NCBI RefSeq assembly: GCF_017565425.1
Contig: NZ_JAGEMK010000004.1
Location: 186,001-250,000, forward strand
Direction: 5' to 3'
Length of the DNA: 64,000 bases
Origin: Actinotalea soli
Lineage (GTDB): Bacteria > Actinomycetota > Actinomycetes > Actinomycetales > Cellulomonadaceae
The first letter of the stretch is position 1. Every line of letters starts with the position of its first letter. Below, in pieces: positions 33,765-42,234 of this stretch. The position numbers were made by a program, and so were the translations under genes. The notes below the pieces were generated by a model. It was given only the letters and a program-made list of their open reading frames with translations, was not told where the DNA came from and ran no database searches.

Positions 33765-33813
33765 GGGGGGGGGGGGGGGGGGGGGGGGCGCCCCCCCCCC
33801 CCCCCCCCCCCCC
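33765..33813. repeat. G24-CG-C23 inverted homopolymer in the operon
   Basis: Twenty-four G (33765-33788), then C and G, then twenty-three C (33791-33813). It folds into a nearly perfect hairpin between the substrate-binding-protein stop (33822) and the first ATPase start (33735). In such operons a hairpin here often raises the binding protein to channel ratio. A run this long is also a classic spot for polymerase slippage or an assembly error, so exact length is uncertain. Confidence 0.7.
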
Positions 33814-33821
33814 GGGCCGGA

Positions 33822-35489
33822 TCACTCGACGGGCTCGAGGTTCACCAGGACCTGGACGATCCCCGGCTGCGTCGGGTCGGCCGAGGCGTAGGCGTCCTCC
33901 TCCGAGGGCCAGCCGACGTAGCTGCGGGTGTTGAACTCGCCGAGCAGCGGGTGCGCCCCGAGCGGGATGGCGGGTACCTGCTCGACGAACGCCTCCTGCA
34001 GCACGGCCGAGGCAGCGGCGCGGTCCTCGTCGGTGGAGGCGGTGGCGTAGGTGTTGAGGGCCTCGGTGACCGCGGCGTCCTCGAAGCGGCCGAAGTTGAA
34101 CTGCGCCCGGTCGTCGACGATCCAGCGCGGGTCCATGGTCGAGGTGTAGAGGCCGTAGGAGTTCCCGGTGTCCTCGAGCCAGTGGATGATCGCCTGGAAG
34201 GTGCCCTCCTGGCGGGCGGCGTCCCAGCCGCCCCAGTCAGGCTGGTCGACGGTCACCTCGATGCCCAGGGCCTCGTCGAGCTCCTCGGCGATCAGGGCCT
34301 GCTCGGTGTTCCAGTCGCTCCACCCGGCCGGCACGGAGATCGAGAAGGTGACGCGCTCGCCGTCGGGGTCGATCAGGGCGTCGCCCTGCCAGGTGTAGCC
34401 GGCGTCGGTGAGGATCTCGCGGGCCTTGTCGACGTCGACCGCGTAGTCCTGGCCCTGGTACTCGGGGATGATCTCGTCCTCCAGCACGCTGCTGAGGCCG
34501 GTCACGTTCCAGACGGGCTCGCTCGCACCCTCGCGGGCGATGTCGACGTAGGCGTCGCGGTCGATGGTCCAGGCGAGGGCCTGGCGCAGGGCGACGTCGT
34601 CGAAGGGCTTGGTCTGCAGGTTCATGAACAGGGTGCCGGCGCCGGCGGTGGGCGAGACGAGGAAGTGGTTGGCCTCGTCGGCGGCGAGGTAGCTGTCCTC
34701 GATCTGCGGGATGAAGGCCTGCGCCCAGTCGGCCTCGCCCGAGACGAGGGCGGTGGTGAGGGCGGCGTTGTCGCCGTAGGAGACGTAGTGCAGCTGGGGC
34801 ACGGCCAGCTCCCCGCCCCAGTAGTCGGGGTTCGCGGCGAGGGTGACCGACTCGGTGGACCAGGAGTCGAGCACGTACGGGCCGGTGCCGACGGCCAGGC
34901 CGTCCTCGGTGAGGGGATCGGTGTTGGGGTCCTCGATGCCCTCCCAGAGGTGCTTCGGGACGATCGGGGTGTGCAGCACGCGGGCCTGGGCGGTGAACTT
35001 CGACTCGGCGAAGGTCAGGGTGATCGCGTCGCCGTCGACGGTCGCCCCCTCGTAGCCCAGGCCTGAGGTGTCGGTGAGCCGGCCGTCGAGGTACTGGTCG
35101 AAGGTGTAGACGATGTCCTCACCGGTGAACTCGGTGCCGTCGCTCCACGTCACGCCGCTGCGCGGGACGACGGTGAGCTCGGTGTAGTCGTCGTTCCACT
35201 CCACGGACTCGGCGAGCCACGGGGTGGTGGCGAGGTCGCCCGTGGGGTTCACCAGGGCGAGGGGCTCGAAGATCACCTTGGCGTAGCCGTACTTCGAGGC
35301 CGAGGAGTCGCCCAGGTAGGGGTTGTGGGACTCGGTGGTGATCGCGCCGTCGGGCTTGGCGATGGTCAGGGCGGCGCCTGGTGTGGCGGACGCGTCCGGG
35401 TCGGATGCGCTGGTCTCGCCCGACCCGCAGCCGGCGAGGGTGAGCGCCGCGACGGCGCTCAGGGTGACGAGGGAGGTCCGTAGCCTCAT
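33822..35489 (-). CDS. Opp/Dpp-type ABC transporter substrate-binding lipoprotein
   Basis: A 555-residue extracellular solute-binding protein, family 5. Lipobox LAGC near residue 20, then the family-5 core (ATTPWLAESVEWNDDYTELT, and WSDGTEFTGEDIVYTFDQYL). ATG 35489 has AAGGAG at good distance; the frame upstream has no signal. It is the first gene of the five-gene importer operon plus GH3. The ligand is probably a beta-linked oligosaccharide, by inference from GH3. Confidence 0.92.
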   Translation of the reverse strand: MRLRTSLVTLSAVAALTLAGCGSGETSASDPDASATPGAALTIAKPDGAITTESHNPYLGDSSASKYGYAKVIFEPLALVNPTGDLATTPWLAESVEWNDDYTELTVVPRSGVTWSDGTEFTGEDIVYTFDQYLDGRLTDTSGLGYEGATVDGDAITLTFAESKFTAQARVLHTPIVPKHLWEGIEDPNTDPLTEDGLAVGTGPYVLDSWSTESVTLAANPDYWGGELAVPQLHYVSYGDNAALTTALVSGEADWAQAFIPQIEDSYLAADEANHFLVSPTAGAGTLFMNLQTKPFDDVALRQALAWTIDRDAYVDIAREGASEPVWNVTGLSSVLEDEIIPEYQGQDYAVDVDKAREILTDAGYTWQGDALIDPDGERVTFSISVPAGWSDWNTEQALIAEELDEALGIEVTVDQPDWGGWDAARQEGTFQAIIHWLEDTGNSYGLYTSTMDPRWIVDDRAQFNFGRFEDAAVTEALNTYATASTDEDRAAASAVLQEAFVEQVPAIPLGAHPLLGEFNTRSYVGWPSEEDAYASADPTQPGIVQVLVNLEPVE

Positions 35490-35566
35490 TGCTTCTCCTT
35501 CGATCTGCGGGGACGCGGTGCACCCGCCAGCCCCTGGCCGCCCTCGGCGATGAGGGAGCGACACGC

Positions 35567-35590
35567 AACTTACAGACCAGTCAGTAAGTT
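35567..35590. promoter_or_regulatory. 24-bp inverted repeat, TetR-type operator
   Basis: Outer half-sites AACTTAC (35567-35573) and GTAAGTT (35584-35590) flank an inner GAC...GTC pair. It lies in the divergent region between the binding-protein gene and the TetR gene and is the likely TetR target controlling both. Confidence 0.65.
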
Positions 35591-35736
35591 GTAAATAGTG
35601 GTGCGCCGAGAGGGCCGACGGCGTGACCGAGCGCGCCTCGGTGGGGGTGTCAGCGCCCTAGACTCGACCGCGCATGCCGTGCTCGCCGTCTACCTGCCGA
35701 GCCGTGGTGCGGACACCCAGGGAGAGCGAGGACGTG

Positions 35737-36402
35737 ATGGCGGAACGACGCGCCCCGCGCGCCCGCGCCGGGACCCTCGTCAAGCGCACCGAGATCCTGC
35801 GTGCTGCGATGACCACCTTCGGGGCCAAGGGCTTCAACAACGGGCCGCTCACCGAGATCGCCGACCAGGTCGGCATGACGCACGCCGGTATCCTGCACCA
35901 CTTCGGTTCGAAGGATCAGCTGCTCGTCGAGGTGCTGAGGTTCCGCGACGCCGAGGACGTCGCCGACCTCGAGGGCGCGCACATCCCCGAGGGCCTCGAG
36001 CTGTTCCGCCACCTGGTCCGCACGGCCTTCGCCAACGAGGCCCGCCCCGGCATCGTCCAGGCCTACGCCGTCCTGTCGGCGGAGTCCGTGACCGACGACC
36101 ACCCCGGCCGCGCCTACTTCGAGGAGCGCTACCAGACGCTCCGCGGGGAGATCGTCGAGGCCTTCACGGCCGTCTGCACCGAGCGGGGGGTCACGACGCC
36201 GAGCACGGTGGGGCTGGCTGCCGCGAGCATCCTGGCGGTGATGGACGGGCTCCAGGTGCAGTGGTTGCTGTCGCCGGACGACGTGCGGCTGGCTGAGGCC
36301 AGTGCGTTCGCCATCGAAGCGATCGCGGCGCAGGTGCTGGGGGCGGAGGGGCTGGGGCTCGACGTGGGATCGGCCACGGACGCGGACGCACCCGGGGCCT
36401 GA
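35737..36402 (+). CDS. TetR-family transcriptional regulator
   Basis: A 221-residue regulator. The HTH lies about residues 20-65 (ILRAAMTTFGAKGFNNGPLT, then AGILHHFGSKDQLLVEVL), followed by an all-helical ligand domain. ATG 35737 has AGGA upstream; an in-frame upstream ATG at 35674 is less likely. It diverges from the Opp-type importer and GH3 operon and faces the 24-bp inverted repeat. Confidence 0.9.
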   Translation: MAERRAPRARAGTLVKRTEILRAAMTTFGAKGFNNGPLTEIADQVGMTHAGILHHFGSKDQLLVEVLRFRDAEDVADLEGAHIPEGLELFRHLVRTAFANEARPGIVQAYAVLSAESVTDDHPGRAYFEERYQTLRGEIVEAFTAVCTERGVTTPSTVGLAAASILAVMDGLQVQWLLSPDDVRLAEASAFAIEAIAAQVLGAEGLGLDVGSATDADAPGA

Positions 36403-36432
36403 CCCGGCGCAGCCCCGCACCGGGGTCGGCGG

Positions 36433-36909
36433 TCACCGCCCGGTCGCGCCGTCGATCTGCTCCCGCAGGATGTCGGCGTGCCCCGCGTGCCGGCCGGTCT
36501 CCTCGATCATATGGACCAGCACCCACCGCCGCGACGGCGCGGCTGAGCGTCCGGGCACGCGCGGTGCCTGCGAGGACAGGTCGGTCCACTCCGCGACGAC
36601 GGCGTTCGCCGCGCGAGTCGCCTCCCGGTACCCGGCGACCAGGCCGTCGACGCTCTCGCGTGCCGTCGGGCGCAGCGTGCGACGCAGGTTGGTGATCGGC
36701 TCGCCGAGGAAGTAGAACCGCTCGACCGCTGCGAGGTGCTTCACGAGGCCCAGCAAATTGGTGCCCGAGGTGACTCCCGCCGTCCTGAGTTGGGGTTCCG
36801 GTACCCCTTCGACACTCCGAACGACCGCGTCGCGCAGGTAGTCGAGGAACGCGACGAGGGTTTGCCTCTCGTCGTTGGCGCCGCCCGGCGGTAGGACGTC
36901 GCGCCTCAT
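36433..36909 (-). CDS. DinB-family / DUF664 protein
   Basis: A 158-residue four-helix-bundle protein of the DinB/YfiT superfamily. The metal-ligand histidines are suggested by LVKHLAAVERFYF, then HMIEETGRHAGHADILREQI, the typical DUF664 C-terminus. These proteins are metal-dependent thiol-S-transferase-like enzymes (for example mycothiol- or bacillithiol-linked) of mostly unknown substrate. ATG 36909 begins MRRDVLPP. It is convergent with the TetR gene 30 bp away. Confidence 0.85.
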   Translation of the reverse strand: MRRDVLPPGGANDERQTLVAFLDYLRDAVVRSVEGVPEPQLRTAGVTSGTNLLGLVKHLAAVERFYFLGEPITNLRRTLRPTARESVDGLVAGYREATRAANAVVAEWTDLSSQAPRVPGRSAAPSRRWVLVHMIEETGRHAGHADILREQIDGATGR

Positions 36910-37193
36910 GCGACAGCCCGCCAGACGCGCGCGGCGAGGTCGCTCGTCGACGCGGTCCTCCCGTCCGGAACGCTCGTCGGGTGCGAGTACCGCTTCACGC
37001 ACGACTGCTCCGACTCGGCCACGACGCACCACCTCCCTCCGGGTTCGAGCGTCGGGCACGCTCCCGCAGCACGGCAAGGTGCCTTGCGGGTTCGGCAAGC
37101 CGTGCCCGGCTCAGAAGGCAGGGCGGCCCAGCGACGACTTGGGTCACGGGGTGCGGCGAGAACCGACGTGGCACCTCACCTCCACACGGTGGC

Positions 37194-37691
37194 TCACCCG
37201 CAGGCGGTTGCCACCTCGAGGCGGACGAGCATCGACGACCCGTCGACCGGGATGAAATCGGCCGTGAGTCGGCTGCCCTGGGCGTCGCCGCTGTCGCTGT
37301 ACCAGCCGATCTGACGGGTTACGGGCTCGTCGGTCGGGGTGCTCTCCCACGCCTGGTCGAGGTGGTCGGGGCCCAGGGGGTTCTGCGCGACGGCGCCACG
37401 GACCGCCTGGGCGGCGACGTCGAGCTGCGTGTCGGTGGCGACCGTGTCGGTGGCGACCGTGTCGGCCTCGGGGTTGGGGTTGGGCAGGCGCCCGACGGCG
37501 AGCCACCGGTAGTGCTCGCCGCCCTCAGCGCAGGGCACGGTCACGGAGGCGTCGTCCACGACGTCGACGTTGATCAGGCTGGCGAGGTCGTCGAGCGAGC
37601 CACGCACGTGCGCGGCGAGGGGCACGGCATCCTCGCGCTGGGCGCTGATGTCCGGGGCGCTCGAGCATCCCGCCAGGACGAGGACGGCCAC
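37194..37691 (-). CDS. Hypothetical lipoprotein, N-terminus uncertain
   Basis: A 165-residue (from GTG 37691) protein with lipobox LAGC directly after a hydrophobic run, then a small secreted domain with two Cys. The GTG leaves almost no n-region. The same frame continues upstream as an Arg-rich stretch (RRPALRHGALASTALVAVLV) with no usable start, suggesting that the true N-terminus is in another frame (possible frameshift near 37840). A 15-bp tandem duplication (about 37431-37463) produces TVATDTVATDT. No family is recognised. Confidence 0.55.
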   Translation of the reverse strand: MAVLVLAGCSSAPDISAQREDAVPLAAHVRGSLDDLASLINVDVVDDASVTVPCAEGGEHYRWLAVGRLPNPNPEADTVATDTVATDTQLDVAAQAVRGAVAQNPLGPDHLDQAWESTPTDEPVTRQIGWYSDSGDAQGSRLTADFIPVDGSSMLVRLEVATACG

Positions 37692-38423
37692 CAGGGCCGT
37701 CGAGGCGAGGGCGCCGTGGCGCAGGGCAGGGCGTCGAGTGGCGGTGCGCCCGGGGACACCCTGCCGTAGGTGCCGGGCGCCCTGCCGTCGCGGACGGATC
37801 CCCTGACGAAGAGCCCGTCGCCAGAACCCTGCCCCCAGGGCAGATTCGACCTACCGACACGCGCCCTAGTCCTTCCATGTGGCTAGCTTGAGACCCGCTC
37901 ACCTGCGGAAATACACGCGGGTAGTTCGTGCAACACCAATTTGAGGTGTGCTGACCACGCGCTGACTGCGCTGGCCGTCGCCCACCTTCGCAACCTTCCG
38001 TTCAAGGACAGGCGTGCCCCGGGCAATCGAACCTGTCCGGACCCGATGGCGACGAGACCTGCGACGCGCTGACGCGCGGGGACCCTCGCGAGCGTCAGCG
38101 CTCCGGGGGTTCTGGGTGCCGGTACGTTGACAACGCCAACGGGAAGATACGATCTTGGACTGTCCTCGTTCGAGGTGAACGCCGGTAGGGGACCTCCGCG
38201 AAGTGACGCACACCATGATCGATATAGGAGAGACGCTGCGGGGATGCCGCTCGACTGACACGCCAGCAGCCGGAACTCACATGATGCACTTCAGGAGCTG
38301 CCGTCGGGAGCGCATGTGCCTCGCTCAGCGCGTAGTCCAACGACACAGGCCCTGGCCTCGATACGGTACGTATGCCCGCGCATCGCTTCAAACGACTAGA
38401 CAGTGGCAAGATCGAGGTTCTCC
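37692..38423. other. Gene-free boundary region at the left edge of the island
   Basis: About 730 bp in which base composition drops from the strongly GC-biased chromosome. It contains the Arg-rich leader of the lipoprotein frame, a repeat (37950-37966) that recurs near the right side of the island, a weak inverted repeat GGACAGG/CCTGTCC (38006-38038), a TTGACA (38127) without a well-spaced -10, and an ATACG-gta-CGTAT inverted repeat (38361-38373) 50 bp before the ParB-like gene. No protein gene is seen. Confidence 0.5.
37950..37966. repeat. Left copy of 17-bp direct repeat flanking the island
   Basis: GCTGACCACGCGCTGAC matches 16 of 17 bases with 47226-47242. The two copies bracket the low-GC, mobile-element-rich segment. 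It could be a recombination site or a chance repeat. Confidence 0.35.
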
Positions 38424-39938
38424 ATGCCTGAGCAACAAGCAAAGCAGCCTATGCAGCCGCCGTTCCCACTCGACACGGTGGAAGTTAAAGACTTGGACCT
38501 CGACCTACGCAACTCGCGCTTCCCTCGCGACGCACAGTCTCAGGACGACGCGCTCCATCTCATGATGGTCACGGCAGGCGAGCAGTGCCTGCAACTGCTC
38601 CGAGACATCATGGAGTCTGGGCAGCTGAACAGTGCGGATCTCCCGATCGTGGTCGAGAGGGGCGGTCGGTTCGTCACGATGGAGGGGAACCGCCGACTCA
38701 CCTGCCTGCGCATCTGGCACGATCCAGCGACCTTGTCCGCAGACGCCGAGATTGAGCAGACCTACCAGACCAGGGTTCGGCGCCTTGTCGCCGAGAGCGC
38801 CTACTCAGCGCCCACTCAGATCCAGGTCGCGATCGCGCCGTCCGAGGCAGCCGCAGATCCATGGATCGATCGCAAGCATGCCGGTGGCTCGGGAGGGGCA
38901 GGGACCGTCCAGTGGGGAGCGGCGATGAAAGATCGCCGCAAAGCGCGGAACAACCCCGCCTCAGCGTCGCGCGCAATGGCGTTCATCGAGCTCGTGTCAA
39001 CCAAACTCGAGGACGAGCACGACATCCAAGCCGACCTGGAAACAGTACGGACCGAGCGCTACACAATGATCCAACGGTTCGTTGACCGCGGGATTGTGCG
39101 AGAACGCCTGGGCCTCGAGTTCGACGCGGGACGGATGACGTTCTCGCACGGAGCCGAAGCCACCGCGCCCATCGTGCGAGCCGTCCTGCACGACTTCGCT
39201 CAGCCCAAGGCCGAAAGTGGCAAGACATGGGCCCGGGAACTGGACACGGTCGCCGACTTCGCGAACTACCTCGATCTCTACGCACACCTCCTACCGGGCG
39301 CGACAGTACGCGCCGCAGAGTTTGGCGCTGAGCCAGCGTCGAGCTTCGCCAGCGCGGCGGGCGGCGTCGGTGCCGGTGACCGCTCAGGTGGCGACACCCG
39401 CGCGAAGGGAACCTTTGACTCAGCCACTGCCAGTGCAGGAGGCGAGCTGTTAGGCGGGTCGAACGGGGATTCACGGCCCCTGCGCCCAACCGCGCCTCTC
39501 GCCCATATCTTCCGCGGCCTCGTTCTCGACAAGTTCACCAATCGTATACAGGAGATAGTCCGGCAGACCTCGATGCTTAATGTGCAGCGGCAGACAGAAG
39601 TCGCCTCCGTTCTCTTACGCGTGATCCTCGACCTCACCACCTATCAGTTCCTCATGTCCCACGGCAAGACGCCCGAACGGCACCTCGACAAGAACTTGCG
39701 TACTGCGATCAAGCAGGTCGATCCACAAGCTTCGGATGCCTTGGGGCAGGCCGAGTCCACTTCACAGTTGCGAAAGGCATTCCACGAGACCAGCCCGGAC
39801 AGCATCCGCTTGATCCAGTACGCGGTTCACGACGTCCACAGCGGACGCACCCCGAACGAAGTCTTGATCCTGGCGGAGCGATACCAACCGGTGTTGGTAG
39901 CCATGAACATGCACATGGGGAACAGACCAATAACATGA
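38424..39938 (+). CDS. ParB/Srx-like domain protein of a candidate defence or mobile-element module
   Basis: A 504-residue protein. Residues about 15-95 resemble the ParB-like fold: DTVEVKDLDLDLRNSRFP, later DLPIVVERGGRFVTMEGNRR, where GNRRLTCLRIW corresponds to the GxRR box. The rest is mostly helical with a Gly/Ser-rich linker near 300-340 and has no family I recognise. ATG 38424 (GAGG upstream) is preferred to GTG 38403. Its stop overlaps the DNA adenine methylase start (ATGA), so the two are co-translated. Codon use is less GC-biased than the chromosome, a sign of transfer. A DNA-binding or nuclease role is inference. Confidence 0.7.
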   Translation: MPEQQAKQPMQPPFPLDTVEVKDLDLDLRNSRFPRDAQSQDDALHLMMVTAGEQCLQLLRDIMESGQLNSADLPIVVERGGRFVTMEGNRRLTCLRIWHDPATLSADAEIEQTYQTRVRRLVAESAYSAPTQIQVAIAPSEAAADPWIDRKHAGGSGGAGTVQWGAAMKDRRKARNNPASASRAMAFIELVSTKLEDEHDIQADLETVRTERYTMIQRFVDRGIVRERLGLEFDAGRMTFSHGAEATAPIVRAVLHDFAQPKAESGKTWARELDTVADFANYLDLYAHLLPGATVRAAEFGAEPASSFASAAGGVGAGDRSGGDTRAKGTFDSATASAGGELLGGSNGDSRPLRPTAPLAHIFRGLVLDKFTNRIQEIVRQTSMLNVQRQTEVASVLLRVILDLTTYQFLMSHGKTPERHLDKNLRTAIKQVDPQASDALGQAESTSQLRKAFHETSPDSIRLIQYAVHDVHSGRTPNEVLILAERYQPVLVAMNMHMGNRPIT

Positions 39939-40810
39939 GATATTTGTCACCACTCCGCTACCCAGGAGGCAAGGCGCGTCTGGCGCCGTACTTGAAGCGC
40001 CTGATAGAGGCGCAACAGCACCGACCAAGCCAGTACGCGGAGCCTTTCGCTGGTGGTGCCGGCGCGGCGCTGCATCTTCTGAAGGACGGGACTGTCTCCA
40101 GCATCCATCTCAACGATCTGAACCCTGGAATTGCTGCCTTCTGGCGTGGCGCGCTCGACTACCCCAACGAGTTCTGCGACCTGGTCCGGACGGCAGCTCT
40201 CAACATTGACGAGTGGTACGTCCAGCGCGATATCTACAGCCATCCGGCTGGTCACAACGACCTCGAGTTGGGCTTCGCGACGTTCTACCTCAACCGGACC
40301 AACCGGTCAGGCATCCTCGATGCGCGACCCATCGGGGGATTTGACCAGTCCGGACGATGGAAGATCGACGCGCGCTTCAACCGTGAGTCGTTGTGCGCGC
40401 GGATTCAGGCTATTGCCGACATGCGACACGAGATATACGTCACGGAGCAAGAAGGGCTGGATTTCCTTGCTGCCCTGCAAGGTATCGCCGACGATGTCTT
40501 CGTGTACGCCGACCCACCTTACCTCGTGCAAGGCGAGGGACTCTACCTGCACGCCTTTGACGCGGACGATCACGTCGCGCTCGCCGAACTGCTCGCTGAA
40601 GCGGCCTTTCCTTGGATGTTGACCTACGACAATGATCCTCGAATCACCGAACGGCTATACGCGCGGGGCCGCTGTGCGACCTTCGAAATTGCACACACAG
40701 CACATCGCCAACACGTCGGCCAAGAGGCCGTCATCTATTCTCCCCGACTTAATGTTCCTGACCTCCTCATCACAAGAGGTCGCATCGCACGTTGGGTTGA
40801 TGCTTCGTAG
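39935..40810 (+). CDS. DNA adenine methylase, D12 class (Dam-like)
   Basis: A 291-residue N6-adenine DNA methyltransferase of the Dam/D12 class. It begins MRYLSPLRYPGGKARLAPYL (motif X, PGGK), has motif I QYAEPFAGGAGAALHLL and the catalytic DPPY (YADPPYLVQGEGLY). Length is close to E. coli Dam. ATG 39935 overlaps the ParB-like gene. It probably methylates a short palindrome such as GATC; specificity is not readable. No restriction endonuclease is evident beside it, so it may protect the element or mark self-DNA for the ParB-like partner. Confidence 0.93.
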   Translation: MRYLSPLRYPGGKARLAPYLKRLIEAQQHRPSQYAEPFAGGAGAALHLLKDGTVSSIHLNDLNPGIAAFWRGALDYPNEFCDLVRTAALNIDEWYVQRDIYSHPAGHNDLELGFATFYLNRTNRSGILDARPIGGFDQSGRWKIDARFNRESLCARIQAIADMRHEIYVTEQEGLDFLAALQGIADDVFVYADPPYLVQGEGLYLHAFDADDHVALAELLAEAAFPWMLTYDNDPRITERLYARGRCATFEIAHTAHRQHVGQEAVIYSPRLNVPDLLITRGRIARWVDAS

Positions 40811-40965
40811 GCGTACCGTACGCGAACCCGCAACACCTGCCGGTGGCCCTCGAGTACGCCTTTGAACGACCTCACGTCCAGCAAGGGCGAGTTCTCATCC
40901 AGTGCCTCGCACCTCGCTCGGTGCGCACCAGTGCCCAACTGCGTGCGCGAGCCGGAGATCTAGGC

Positions 40966-42234
40966 CTAGGCGGCCAGAATCTGGTTGTCGATCTGATGCT
41001 GAATCACGACAGGATTTACCTGGAACCTTTTTGCGATACGCTTCACTGCTGCCTCGGAGTAGTCGCCGGCGGCCATTTCGCTGATACCCGCCGCAGGTGC
41101 CAGGAACTCAGCGGCGAAGGCCCGCTCGACCTTCTCTAGATACCTGCCCGAATGGGTCATGACCGAGAGCCCATCGGAGCGACTAGTCATCATGCGCCCC
41201 AGTGCTCTTGCCGCCGCGAACCTCGTCGCTGTAGGACCAACCTGGGGTAGCACCACGCCCGCTGAGTCATTGCCAACCGCAACGAGTCCGGCGAGCATCG
41301 CGGGCGCCTGGCCAGCGACGGCGGTGATGCCGACGAAGTCTTCGATGCTTACCGGCCTACTTGGTTCAGGCGCCAGGGCTCGCCGGAGTGCAGCCGCGTG
41401 CTCGTATCCATCAAGCCAGGGACGAGAGTAGGCCAGACGCGACATTTGCGACTCACGACTGTGCGGAACGCGAACGCCCATTCTAATGCGCCTGGAAGCG
41501 TCGAAAAGCCATGATTCGGTCGCACGAATATCCGACAGTTCCACCGCCCTGGCAAGCTGTGCAACAAGCGCAGAGTTGCCCAGTGCGTCAACTGCGGCGA
41601 TTAGCACTTGAGTGTCGTCGGGAGGTGTGTTGTATGGATCAAGGCCCCACGCGGCAGCGACGGTACAGAACTCCACCTCGTCGGGCTCGGCACCTTGGAT
41701 GGCGGCCCACTCTTGTTGGAGCAAAGTTCCGGTGATGCTTTGGTCTTCGAGCCGTCGCGCCGTCGCGTCGATGAAGCGCGCGATCTCTGACGTCACGTCC
41801 TGCGTCTCAAGAACGGCCCGCCCTTCGGACAGGAAGCGAACGAAGTCTGGGTCGCGATCTCGCCGTCGGATGTCGATCCAGACCGTTCCAAGATCCGTGC
41901 GCAACGTCATCTCCGGCCATGCGAAGCCATCGCCAGCCCTAGAAAGCTCAACGCCGTTGTCGGCGGGTCGGTGCGCCATGGTATTGAGGTTCCACCAGTT
42001 TAACGCAAGCCACTCCGCCAACGGGTACGTCGGCACGTCGAGACTCTTCCGGACACCGTGGGAGGCGCCTCGCTCCTCGACAAGCGTCGCGATCACATCA
42101 TCTACGGTGATTGTCAGTCTGGACCATGTGGCTGCGAGTTCGGGTGCCCGCACATTTGGCGCAGCCTGCCACTCCCAGTTGATGTGTAGACCGGCCGCGA
42201 TCTGGCTATCCATGGGACAACCGAGGGGCTTCAT
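40966..42234 (-). CDS. ImmA/IrrE-like protein lacking the HExxH motif
   Basis: A 422-residue protein. The C-terminal part reads EKVERAFAAEFLAPAAGISE then VKRIAKRFQVNPVVIQHQI, the pattern after the metal site in ImmA/IrrE (COG2856) peptidases. Where HExxH is expected there is ARALGRMM, so the protease site is absent. The N-terminal 250 residues are unrecognised. The start is ATG 42234 or ATG 42213; it overlaps the small upstream gene, so the two form an operon. It faces the ParB-like/Dam pair. Active ImmA proteins cleave phage or mobile-element repressors; this one could only bind, which is inference. Confidence 0.6.
   Translation of the reverse strand: MKPLGCPMDSQIAAGLHINWEWQAAPNVRAPELAATWSRLTITVDDVIATLVEERGASHGVRKSLDVPTYPLAEWLALNWWNLNTMAHRPADNGVELSRAGDGFAWPEMTLRTDLGTVWIDIRRRDRDPDFVRFLSEGRAVLETQDVTSEIARFIDATARRLEDQSITGTLLQQEWAAIQGAEPDEVEFCTVAAAWGLDPYNTPPDDTQVLIAAVDALGNSALVAQLARAVELSDIRATESWLFDASRRIRMGVRVPHSRESQMSRLAYSRPWLDGYEHAAALRRALAPEPSRPVSIEDFVGITAVAGQAPAMLAGLVAVGNDSAGVVLPQVGPTATRFAAARALGRMMTSRSDGLSVMTHSGRYLEKVERAFAAEFLAPAAGISEMAAGDYSEAAVKRIAKRFQVNPVVIQHQIDNQILAA

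Noticed and set aside
33738-33825. Protein extensions made of Gly and Pro runs across the homopolymer
   Set aside because: They are translations of the G24/C23 tract; good starts exist at 33735 and 35489.
38006-38038. GGACAGG...CCTGTCC hairpin with a tRNA-like TCGA loop near the island edge
   Set aside because: No acceptor, D or anticodon arms can be built, and it does not match the tRNA-Arg 3' end, so it is neither a tRNA nor a clear attachment site.
39935-40810. Dam-like methylase as part of a classic type II restriction-modification pair
   Set aside because: The overlapping partner has a ParB-like rather than a restriction endonuclease pattern, and no other nuclease is adjacent.
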